This document shows positions 57,811 to 64,000 of a stretch of 64,000 bases of DNA, piece after piece. Source of the DNA: Cardiobacterium hominis. GTDB taxonomy: Bacteria; Pseudomonadota; Gammaproteobacteria; Cardiobacteriales; Cardiobacteriaceae. The notes under the pieces are model-generated. The model saw only the letters and a program-made list of their open reading frames with translations. It was not told where the DNA came from and did not search any database. A program made the translations under genes and the position numbers. The stretch is from contig NZ_LR134365.1 of the NCBI RefSeq assembly GCF_900637305.1, positions 799,501-863,500 of the forward strand. Direction: 5' to 3'. Positions within the stretch are counted from its first letter, which is position 1; each line of letters opens with the position of its first letter.

Positions 57811-58716
57811 TCAGCTTGTTTCGCCGTCGCGTTTTTTTTTCGCGCGCGGGTGTTTTTCGTCGTAGGTGCGGGCGAGGTGCTGGTAGTCGAGGTGGGTGTA
57901 GATTTGGGTGGTGGCGAGGTTTTTGTGGCCGAGCAGTTCTTGCACGCTGCGCAGGTCGCCGGAGGATTGCAGGATGTGGCTGGCGAAGGTGTGGCGCAGC
58001 ATGTGCGGGTGCACGTTCACCCCCGGCAGGCGCTCGGCGGCGTAGGCTTTGAGGCGCAGGGCGATGCCGCGCTCGGTCAGGCGGCCGCCGTTTTTGTTGA
58101 GGAATAGCGCCGGTTCGTCGGCTTTTTTGAGGAGCTGGCCGCGCACCGTCTGCCAGCGGGCGAGGGCTTCGCGCGCTTTGCTGCCGATGAAGATGAGGCG
58201 TTCAACGCCGCCTTTGCCGCGGATGATGTGGTGTTCGCTGTCGGGGCCGAGGTCGCGGTTGTCGAGCGACGCGAGTTCGGCGAGGCGCAGGCCGGCGGAG
58301 TAGAAAAGTTCGAGGATGGTGTGGTCGCGGATGAGGTTGGGGTTGTCGGTCGCGGGCGCTTCCAGCAGGGTGGTGATTTGTTCGGGGGTGAGGGCGTCGG
58401 GTAGCGGCTGGCGCGCTTGGCGCGGCAGTTTGAGCGCGGCGGCAGGGTCGGTCGGCAGGCCGCGCAGGCGGTGCAGCCAGCGGTAGTAGCTGCGCAGGGC
58501 GGCGCGGTGCTGGTTGAGGGTGGCGGGGCTGTATTTGCCGCCGCCGAGGGTTTTGGTCAGGTAGTTTTGCAGGTCGCGCGGCTCCAGCGCGTGCAGGTCG
58601 CGGTCGCGGTGGGCTTCGGCGAACTGGTAGAGCAGGCGGCGGTAGGTGGCAAGGGTTTGCGCCGCTTTGCCGCGTTCGTAGCGCAGGTAGGCGAGGTGGT
58701 CGTCGATGTCGTTCAT
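57811..58716 (-). CDS. xerC: site-specific tyrosine recombinase XerC
   Basis: A 301-residue recombinase resolving chromosome dimers with XerD at dif. The N-terminal SAM-like domain (DDHLAYLRYERGKAAQTLAT) binds DNA. The catalytic domain has the Arg in SAGLRLAELASLDNRDL, Lys in IRGKGGVERL, the box HPHMLRHTFASHIL with His and Arg, and the second His plus nucleophile Tyr in LLGHKNLATTQIYTHLD. Start 58716 fits family length; the longer frame to 58812 runs into dapF. Gene order dapF-xerC on this strand is the standard gammaproteobacterial one. Confidence 0.93.
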   Translation of the reverse strand: MNDIDDHLAYLRYERGKAAQTLATYRRLLYQFAEAHRDRDLHALEPRDLQNYLTKTLGGGKYSPATLNQHRAALRSYYRWLHRLRGLPTDPAAALKLPRQARQPLPDALTPEQITTLLEAPATDNPNLIRDHTILELFYSAGLRLAELASLDNRDLGPDSEHHIIRGKGGVERLIFIGSKAREALARWQTVRGQLLKKADEPALFLNKNGGRLTERGIALRLKAYAAERLPGVNVHPHMLRHTFASHILQSSGDLRSVQELLGHKNLATTQIYTHLDYQHLARTYDEKHPRAKKKRDGETS

Positions 58717-58736
58717 GGTCGGGGGCGGGCGGCTGT

Positions 58737-59579
58737 TTATCCCGCCAGTTCGCCGTGATAGACGGTCGCGGCAGGGCCGGTCATGTAGAGGGGCTGTCCC
58801 GTGCCTTGCCACTGGATGGTGAGGTTGCCGCGCGGCAGTTCGACTTGTACTTCGCGATCGAGCAGGCCGCGCATGATGCCGACGGCAACTGCCGCGCAGG
58901 CGCCGGTGCCGCAGGCCTGGGTTTCGCCCGCGCCGCGTTCGTAGACGCGCAGGCGGATGTGGCGGCGGTCGCGGATTTGCATGAATCCGGCATTGACGGC
59001 GGCGGGAAAGAGCGGGTGTTGTTGCAGCGCGGCGCCGACTGCCGCGACGGGAGCGGTCGCTACGTCGTCCACGACGCAGACAGCGTGCGGGTTGCCCATG
59101 CTGACAATGCCCATTTCCAGCGTCTCGCCCGCGGCGCTGACCGGCTGGTAGAGGCGCTCGGTTTGGGCGGGGGTGAAGGGGGTGAAGTCCGGCTCGCCCA
59201 TATCGACGCGGTATTGTTCGCTGCCGTCGCTGTCCGTGCCGACGTAGGCGATGGTGATGCTGCCGCGTTTGATGGCGACGCGCAGCGGGCGGTCGAGCGG
59301 GTGCAGGCTGTGGTCGCGCAGATATTTACCGAAGCAGCGCGCGCCGTTGCCGCAGTGTTCGACTTCGCTGCCGTCGGCGTTGTAGATGCGGTAGGCGTAA
59401 TCGTGCGCGGCATCCGGCGCGGGTTCGATGATGAGCAGTTGGTCAAAGCCGATGCCGCTGTGGCGGTCGGCCAGCGCGCAGATGCGCGCGCGCGGCCAGT
59501 CGAAGGGTTGTTGCAGGGCGTTCAGCACGATGAAATCGTTGCCGAGGCCGTGCATTTTGCTGAAACTGCGGATGCTCAT
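58737..59579 (-). CDS. dapF: diaminopimelate epimerase
   Basis: A 280-residue enzyme converting LL-DAP to meso-DAP for lysine and peptidoglycan. Begins SIRSFSKMHGLGNDFIVLNA. The two catalytic cysteines are in EVEHCGNGARCFGKYL and ETQACGTGACAAVA. MGNPHAVCVVDD and FPAAVNAGFMQI complete the family pattern. The start ATG overlaps the end of the upstream small membrane protein by 4 bp (coupling). Followed by xerC 20 bp away. Confidence 0.95.
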   Translation of the reverse strand: MSIRSFSKMHGLGNDFIVLNALQQPFDWPRARICALADRHSGIGFDQLLIIEPAPDAAHDYAYRIYNADGSEVEHCGNGARCFGKYLRDHSLHPLDRPLRVAIKRGSITIAYVGTDSDGSEQYRVDMGEPDFTPFTPAQTERLYQPVSAAGETLEMGIVSMGNPHAVCVVDDVATAPVAAVGAALQQHPLFPAAVNAGFMQIRDRRHIRLRVYERGAGETQACGTGACAAVAVGIMRGLLDREVQVELPRGNLTIQWQGTGQPLYMTGPAATVYHGELAG

Positions 59580-59839
59580 CGGCGCGCAACCGCGTTTACC
59601 AGCAGCAAGATGAGGATGGCGCCGAGTACCGAGCCGATAAACCCGGCGGGTTGGCCGATGCGATACCAATGCAGCGCCTGGCCGATATAGCCCGCAACCA
59701 CTGCACCGCCAATGCCAAGCAGGGTGGTGAAGATGAAGCCCATCGGATCGCGCCCCGGATAGAAAAAGCGGGCGACAAGGCCAACAAGGAAACCAATAAC
59801 GATGGTGTAGATAAGACCTGAACCAATGTGGATAGTCAT
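59576..59839 (-). CDS. GlsB/YeaQ/YmgE-family small membrane protein
   Basis: An 87-residue protein with three hydrophobic helices (IYTIVIGFLVGLVARFF, FTTLLGIGGAVVAGYIGQAL, FIGSVLGAILILLLVNAV). The GRDPMGFIFTTLLGIGGAVV block is typical of the stress-linked family, sometimes annotated as transglycosylase-associated. Molecular function is not known. It overlaps the start of dapF by 4 bp, an unusual operon partner. AGGAGCG lies upstream of the ATG. Confidence 0.85.
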   Translation of the reverse strand: MTIHIGSGLIYTIVIGFLVGLVARFFYPGRDPMGFIFTTLLGIGGAVVAGYIGQALHWYRIGQPAGFIGSVLGAILILLLVNAVARR

Positions 59840-59933
59840 AAAGCGCTCCTGTGTTAGTGAAAGCGCCCCGCACTATAACGGCGTGAAGCGGGGGTGGTGT
59901 TACAATACCGCCACGCTATCACAAGGATAATTC

Positions 59934-60983
59934 ATGAAAAACGACCTGCTGCTGCGCGTGCTGCGCGGCGAACCCGTCCCGCGAACCCCCGTCTGGATGA
60001 TGCGCCAGGCCGGGCGTTACCTGCCTGAATACCGCGCCACGCGCGAGGCGGCGGGACAATTTATGACCCTCTGCCAGACGCCCGAACTTGCCTGCGAAGT
60101 CACCCTGCAACCGCTGGCGCGCTTCCGCCTGGACGCCGCCATCCTCTTTTCCGACATCCTGACCATCCCCGACGCGATGGGGCTGGGGCTCTCCTTCGTC
60201 CCCGGCGAAGGCCCGGCGTTTGACCGCCCGGTGCGCAGCCACGCCGACGTACAGGCCCTGCCCATCCCCGACATGCACGACGACCTCGGCTACGTCATGC
60301 AGGCGGTGCGCCTCATCCGGCGCGAACTGGACGGCAGCGTGCCGCTCATCGGCTTCGCCGGCAGCCCGTGGACGCTTGCCACCTACATGATCGAAGGGCA
60401 GGCGAGCCGCGACTTCGCCGCCGCCAAAACCCTGCTCTACCAGGAGCCGCGCACCCTGCACCTGCTGCTCGACAAACTCGCGCGCGCCGTCACCGCCTAC
60501 CTGCTGGCACAAATCGAAGCGGGCGCGCAGGCGGTGATGCTCTTTGACAGCTGGGGCGGCAGCCTCGCCTGGCAGGCCTACCGCGAATACTCTCTCGCCT
60601 ACATGCAGCGCATCATCACCGGCATCGGCGACAAAGCGCCGGTCATCCTCTTTACCAAAGGCGGCGGCAACTGGCTGGACATGATGAAAGACAGCGGCGC
60701 GGCGGCCGTCGGCCTGGACTGGACGACCCCGCTCGCCAGCGCGCGGAGCATCCTCGGCGAAAACATCGCGCTCCAGGGCAACCTTGACCCCGCCATCCTG
60801 CGCGCCAGCCCGGACATCATCGAAAACGAAGTACGCCGCGTACTTGCCGACTACGGCCACGGCCACCGCCACATCTTCAACCTCGGCCACGGCATCACTC
60901 CGGACATCCCGCCCGAACACGCGGCAGCGATGATCGAAGCCGTACACAAACACAGCCCGCAATACCACAAGGAGCACCCATGA
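59934..60983 (+). CDS. hemE: uroporphyrinogen decarboxylase
   Basis: A 349-residue cytosolic enzyme that decarboxylates uroporphyrinogen III to coproporphyrinogen III in haem synthesis. The signature [16 protein letters not shown] (substrate-binding Arg and Gln) is at the N-terminus, followed by [19 protein letters not shown] with the catalytic Asp, and [16 protein letters not shown]. The C-terminal [15 protein letters not shown] is conserved. AAGGAT precedes the ATG. The end overlaps the start of the next gene by four bases (ATGA). Confidence 0.95.
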   Translation: MKNDLLLRVLRGEPVPRTPVWMMRQAGRYLPEYRATREAAGQFMTLCQTPELACEVTLQPLARFRLDAAILFSDILTIPDAMGLGLSFVPGEGPAFDRPVRSHADVQALPIPDMHDDLGYVMQAVRLIRRELDGSVPLIGFAGSPWTLATYMIEGQASRDFAAAKTLLYQEPRTLHLLLDKLARAVTAYLLAQIEAGAQAVMLFDSWGGSLAWQAYREYSLAYMQRIITGIGDKAPVILFTKGGGNWLDMMKDSGAAAVGLDWTTPLASARSILGENIALQGNLDPAILRASPDIIENEVRRVLADYGHGHRHIFNLGHGITPDIPPEHAAAMIEAVHKHSPQYHKEHP

Positions 60984-61528
60984 CCTACAACCTCATGAAC
61001 CAACACGGCGCCACCCTCCACGACAAGGCGCTGAACGGCCTCTACTACTTCCAGCTCAACCTCGATGCGCTCTGTGAAAAACTGGGCGTCCCCTACCTCA
61101 GCGAATACGTTGATGACTACGCCTTCCGCCAGGAAATGCTCGCCAGCGGCGACTACGACGACCTGATCGAAGAAATTGGCGGCGACCCGAACGACCTGCT
61201 CGACCCCGAAGCCTGGCATGACCCCGCCGCGCTGCTCGCCCTTCTGGAAGCGCTGGAACAACACCTGCGCGCCCGGCCGGATGACATCTACAACGTCTCC
61301 ATTGATGACGACGATGATGATGACGCATTTGATGACGACGATGACGGCTGCAACTGCGACGACAGCTGCGGCTGCTGCGCGGGCGATGAAGACTACGACG
61401 CCGAAGATGGCGACGACATCATCGAACTCACCCCGGAACTCATCCTGGAAGACATCGCCGCGCTCAAACCCGTACTGCAACAAGCCATCACCGACGGCGA
61501 CAAAGTGCATCTGCGGATGTTGAGCTGA
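60980..61528 (+). CDS. unrecognised acidic Asp/Cys-rich protein downstream of hemE
   Basis: 182 residues. The N-terminal part is helical ([35 protein letters not shown]). The middle has runs of Asp ([17 protein letters not shown]) directly followed by a cysteine cluster, [10 protein letters not shown], and more acid ([13 protein letters not shown]), then a helical tail. I know no family with this exact layout. The Asp runs and Cys cluster could bind metal ions; inference only. Translation is coupled to hemE through an ATGA overlap, suggesting a job near haem or iron metabolism. Followed by a terminator at 61581. Confidence 0.65.
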   Translation: MTYNLMNQHGATLHDKALNGLYYFQLNLDALCEKLGVPYLSEYVDDYAFRQEMLASGDYDDLIEEIGGDPNDLLDPEAWHDPAALLALLEALEQHLRARPDDIYNVSIDDDDDDDAFDDDDDGCNCDDSCGCCAGDEDYDAEDGDDIIELTPELILEDIAALKPVLQQAITDGDKVHLRMLS

Positions 61529-61580
61529 AAATGAGGGCAGACGGTCGGCCAAAACATTCGCGCCATAGATCGTCATCCAT

Positions 61581-61610
61581 AAAAAAACGCCGCAGTTGCG
61601 GCGTTTTTTA
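61581..61610. terminator. bidirectional terminator between the Asp/Cys-rich gene and the XRE gene
   Basis: AAAAAACGCCGC, AGTT with partial overlap, GCGGCGTTTTTTA: a strong GC stem with A-tract and T-tract, serving converging genes. The same core sequence recurs at 62821. Confidence 0.88.
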
Positions 61611-61633
61611 CGATGCGATGTTTTGAATCACGA

Positions 61634-61891
61634 CTATGCCAAATGCTGCAGCGGGTTTTTATCCAGCAGCACAACCAGATCAACATCTAGCCCTACGGCC
61701 AGTTTCCCCATGACATCAATAGTGACAGCGCGGTTACCCCGCTCGACATCACTCAAGTAAACCCGGCTGATCCCTGCCGAAAAGGCGAGTTCCTCTTGTG
61801 AGATGTTTTTTAGTCGTCGCAAGGTTCGCAGGTTCTGCGCAAAACGCAGCCGGATTTCAGGAATGCTTTCAGTAGATTGTGCTTCTTTCAT
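61634..61891 (-). CDS. XRE-family helix-turn-helix regulator
   Basis: A small DNA-binding protein, 85 residues from ATG at 61891 (97 if it starts at the TTG at 61927). The HTH occupies most of it: FAQNLRTLRRLKNISQEELA, FSAGISRVYLSDVERGNRAV and TIDVMGKLAVGLDVDLVVLL. No other domain. A perfect 14-bp palindrome (CGGGAA-GT-TTCCCG, 61894-61907) lies at the preferred start, inside a larger dyad, and looks like an autoregulatory operator. Convergent with the Asp/Cys-rich gene and divergent from the lipoprotein gene downstream. Confidence 0.82.
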   Translation of the reverse strand: MKEAQSTESIPEIRLRFAQNLRTLRRLKNISQEELAFSAGISRVYLSDVERGNRAVTIDVMGKLAVGLDVDLVVLLDKNPLQHLA

Positions 61892-61919
61892 GCCGGGAAG
61901 TTTCCCGTCAGCCCGGCAT
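61890..61919. promoter_or_regulatory. palindromic operator candidate at the XRE gene start
   Basis: ATGCCGGG...CCCGGCAT with 14 bp between, enclosing CGGGAA-GT-TTCCCG. The two overlapping dyads are close to the start codon of the regulator gene and within about 120-150 bp of the divergent lipoprotein start. An HTH dimer could use it to control either gene. Confidence 0.55.
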
Positions 61920-62037
61920 ATCAACAACGTACCATAAGAGCCAAAAAGAATCTCATAGTTTACATTTTGAGTACGATTGAGTAATCTTGCGGCATCACTT
62001 TATATACTTTCTTCTCATCAAAAAACCGGAGCGTTCA

Positions 62038-62802
62038 ATGAACAGAAAAAATCGTAATATTTTGTTTGCAGTCCTGCCTTTAGGTCTTGCTGCTTGTGGT
62101 GGTGGTAGCGGTGGCGATAACCCTACTGTTGATAATAAACCACAACAGCTTGGTAAAACGGCGAATTATATCGGAGCCATTTTTATGGCTCCTGCCAACC
62201 AATCCAGCGCTCACGAGACGGTTGGTACTAATGATTCCAGCAATCTTACGCTAACTACGAGTAATGGCGACCGCTTCATTTTGCCACGAACATCAGAAGG
62301 CGCGAACCAACGAGGCAATATGCTCATCTATGGCTCCGCTACTGGCAAAGACGGCCATTTCACCGCGCCAGATAACCGTTCGTATCAGTCTTTTCAGGTT
62401 AGCGACAACAGCTACGCTTACAGCCAATTTGGCTTTGCCTATGCTTCAGACAATACGCTCGGCGGTTTTTATCGCGGGCAACCTGTTGGAAGCATGCCCA
62501 CCAGTGGCACCGCGACTTATCGCGGTGATGCTATCGTCGCAACATTTAACGGCGAAAATTTCAATAAAACGGAACTTGGGACGGTGCGTGCCGATGCAGA
62601 TTTCGCAGCGAGGAAATTGCAATTTAGTCTGAATAGTGCTTCGCATCAGGGTAGTATTGATGCTGCCATAGATAACAACTTATTTATTGGCGCCAATAGT
62701 AATAATAGTGTTGGTGGAGTTTTCTATGGACCGAATGCTGAAGAAATTGCCGGTTCTTATTCCGCCGCGGGCGTTTTTGCGGTTTATGGAGCCAAGCGTT
62801 AA
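62038..62802 (+). CDS. Slam/fHbp-type surface lipoprotein
   Basis: A 254-residue lipoprotein. Signal peptide 1-18 ends in the lipobox LAAC, followed by GGGSGGD, a glycine anchor typical of surface-exported lipoproteins. The rest is a beta-barrel-like domain of the HpuA/fHbp/TbpB-barrel kind: SMPTSGTATYRGDAIV, LGTVRADADFAARKLQFSLN, FIGANSNNSVGGVFYGPNAE then EIAGSYSAAGVFAVYG. The MPT-G-ATY-G and GP-AEI-G pattern is shared with the truncated gene at 48872. A Slam exporter would be expected elsewhere. Ligand unknown. The ATG at 62038 has CCGGAG upstream; a candidate promoter (TTGAGT, 17 bp, TTATAT) lies just before. Confidence 0.78.
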   Translation: MNRKNRNILFAVLPLGLAACGGGSGGDNPTVDNKPQQLGKTANYIGAIFMAPANQSSAHETVGTNDSSNLTLTTSNGDRFILPRTSEGANQRGNMLIYGSATGKDGHFTAPDNRSYQSFQVSDNSYAYSQFGFAYASDNTLGGFYRGQPVGSMPTSGTATYRGDAIVATFNGENFNKTELGTVRADADFAARKLQFSLNSASHQGSIDAAIDNNLFIGANSNNSVGGVFYGPNAEEIAGSYSAAGVFAVYGAKR

Positions 62803-62820
62803 TATCCCGCTATTTATTTG

Positions 62821-62858
62821 CGCATAAAAAACGCCGCAGTTGCGGCGTTTTTTATGCG
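62821..62858. terminator. bidirectional terminator between lipoprotein and rpiA
   Basis: CGCATAAAAAACGCCGCA / TGCGGCGTTTTTTATGCG: one of the strongest stems in the window, 17-18 bp around a three-base centre. It serves both converging genes. Core identical to 61581. Confidence 0.9.
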
Positions 62859-62866
62859 TAAATGCC

Positions 62867-63523
62867 TCAACGGGTGCCAATCCGCCCGCTTTGATAGGCG
62901 GTAATCACCACATCCGCCGCCTGGCGGGCGAAAATGCCGTTGGTTACCACGCCGGGGATGTTGTTAATCGCTTCTTCCAGCTTGTAGGGTTCGGCGATTT
63001 CGAGGTGATAGACGTCCAGAATCCAGTTGCCGTTGTCGGTAACGACGTTTTCGCGCCAGCGCGGTTCGCCGCCCAGTTTCACCAGCTCGCGCGCGACGAA
63101 GCTGCGCGCCATCGGGATGACTTCCACCGGCAGCGGGAAGCGCCCCAGCACCGGCACCTGCTTGCTTTCATCGACGATGCAGACGAATTTGGCCGAACAG
63201 GCGGCGACGATTTTCTCGCGGGTCAGCGCCGCGCCGCCGCCTTTGATCATCGCCTTGTGCGGGTTGATTTCGTCGCAGCCATCGACGTACACGTCAATGC
63301 GGCCGACGCTGTTCAAATCGCTCACGCGGTAGCCGAGCGCCTCAAGGCGGCGCGTGCTTTCGTCCGAGGCGGTGACGATGTCGGCGAACTGCATTTTTGC
63401 CGCGCCGAGCGCTTCGATGAAGCAATTGACCGTCGAGCCGCTGCCGACCCCCAATGTGATACCGTCTTCGATATAATGCAGCGCCGCTTTGGCCGCCAGC
63501 ATTTTCAGGGCATTTTGATCCAC
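62867..63523 (-). CDS. rpiA: ribose-5-phosphate isomerase A
   Basis: A 218-residue isomerase interconverting ribose-5-phosphate and ribulose-5-phosphate in the pentose phosphate pathway. Motifs: [15 protein letters not shown] (phosphate loop), [35 protein letters not shown] then [11 protein letters not shown] with the catalytic Asp/Lys/Glu positions. Length equals E. coli RpiA (219). It is divergent from ilvA with a 31-bp gap, the same neighbour pair as in several gammaproteobacteria. Confidence 0.95.
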   Translation of the reverse strand: MDQNALKMLAAKAALHYIEDGITLGVGSGSTVNCFIEALGAAKMQFADIVTASDESTRRLEALGYRVSDLNSVGRIDVYVDGCDEINPHKAMIKGGGAALTREKIVAACSAKFVCIVDESKQVPVLGRFPLPVEVIPMARSFVARELVKLGGEPRWRENVVTDNGNWILDVYHLEIAEPYKLEEAINNIPGVVTNGIFARQAADVVITAYQSGRIGTR

Positions 63524-63554
63524 TTTTTCACCTCATTTTTAAGGAAATTCACGC

Positions 63555-64000
63555 ATGCAGCATTATATCGAGAAAATTTTTACCGCTCCGGTTTATGACG
63601 TGGCGACGAAGACGCCGCTGGACGCGATGCCGCGCCTCTCCGACCGGATCGGACATAACGTTCTCTGCAAGCGCGAAGACCTGCAACCGGTGTTTTCCTT
63701 CAAACTGCGCGGCGCCTATACCAAGATGTACCGCCTGAGCACCGAAGAACGCGCGCGCGGCGTGATTTGTGCCTCGGCGGGCAACCACGCCCAAGGCGTC
63801 GCTCTTTCTGCCAACCGCCTCGGCATGCGCGCGGTCATCGTCATGCCCGTCACCACGCCGCAAATCAAGATTGACGCGGTACGGCGTCTGGGCGGGGCGC
63901 AGGTGGAAATCGTCCTGCATGGCGACTTCTACGACGCCGCCTCGCAGCACGCGCGCGAACTGCAAAAAGCGCACGGCTACACCTACATTCACCCGTTTGA
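63555..64000 (+). CDS. ilvA: threonine dehydratase (biosynthetic), 5' part
   Basis: The first 148 codons of a PLP enzyme that deaminates L-threonine to 2-oxobutanoate for isoleucine synthesis; it runs off the window. The PLP-lysine motif reads FSFKLRGAYTKM (Schiff-base Lys), followed by VICASAGNHAQGVALSANRL, the phosphate-binding Ser-Ala-Gly-Asn-His, and ITVMP-like VIVMPVTTPQIKIDAVRRLG. Start at 63555 has AAGGAAA upstream. Whether it has the C-terminal ACT domains of the feedback-inhibited form cannot be seen. Confidence 0.93.
   Translation, partial: MQHYIEKIFTAPVYDVATKTPLDAMPRLSDRIGHNVLCKREDLQPVFSFKLRGAYTKMYRLSTEERARGVICASAGNHAQGVALSANRLGMRAVIVMPVTTPQIKIDAVRRLGGAQVEIVLHGDFYDAASQHARELQKAHGYTYIHPF

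Noticed and set aside
58755-59690. 311-codon forward frame opposite dapF
   Set aside because: dapF is unmistakable on the minus strand. The forward translation is Ala/Val-rich with no domain.
59919-60977. 352-codon minus-strand frame opposite hemE
   Set aside because: hemE has all family motifs on the plus strand; the reverse frame is an antisense shadow.

Overview
The window reads as a chromosomal segment of a gammaproteobacterium, most likely from the Cardiobacteriales (Cardiobacterium-like). That placement is an inference. It rests on the tRNA-Tyr/Gly/Thr-tuf order, the single tuf-secE-nusG-rpl-rpo-str-S10-spc-alpha super-cluster, a type IV minor-pilin/PilY1 operon, and surface lipoproteins and short palindromic repeats that recall Neisseria. 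No 16S gene is present to settle it.

Layout. 1-0.9 kb: 3' end of a Xaa-His dipeptidase gene. 1.35-8.3 kb: a markedly AT-rich operon pilY1-pilV-pilW-pilX-fimT-pilE-like, closed by a terminator; it encodes the tip adhesin and minor pilins of a type IV pilus. 8.4-11.7 kb: a mobile-element graveyard with an IS5-like remnant, a frameshifted 1.0-kb IS (IS256-type, Zn-binding variant), an HTH regulator split by an amber codon, an IS30 remnant and a 92-bp MITE that shares the IS ends. 11.8-14.4 kb: an NlpE-like lipoprotein, waaA and apaH. 14.5-45.8 kb: the translation/transcription super-cluster, with tRNA-Tyr-Gly-Thr, tuf, tRNA-Trp, secE, nusG, rplKAJL, rpoBC, rpsLG, fusA, a second tuf, rpsJ, then rplC through rplQ with secY and rpoA.

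45.9-48.9 kb: two related palindromic repeats flank a SMI1/KNR4-SUFU protein and a metallophosphoesterase. 48.9-53.1 kb: a truncated factor-H-binding-protein-like gene, a two-component system, and a divergent DegP/DegQ-type protease, which together look like envelope stress sensing. 53.2-59.9 kb: a uracil-DNA-glycosylase-family protein, a membrane operon (CPBP protease, PlsC acyltransferase, PAP2 phosphatase), a MipA/OmpV porin, xerC, dapF and a GlsB/YeaQ protein. 59.9-64 kb: hemE coupled to an unusual Asp/Cys-rich protein, an XRE regulator, a second Slam-type surface lipoprotein, rpiA and the 5' end of ilvA.

The main points for follow-up are the IS/MITE pair, the Correia-like repeat pair, a promoter whose -10 sits in the loop of the tuf terminator, the hairpin at the start of pilV, the lipoproteins of fHbp/Slam type, the palindrome-marked PlsC fusion, and the Asp/Cys-rich protein downstream of hemE.
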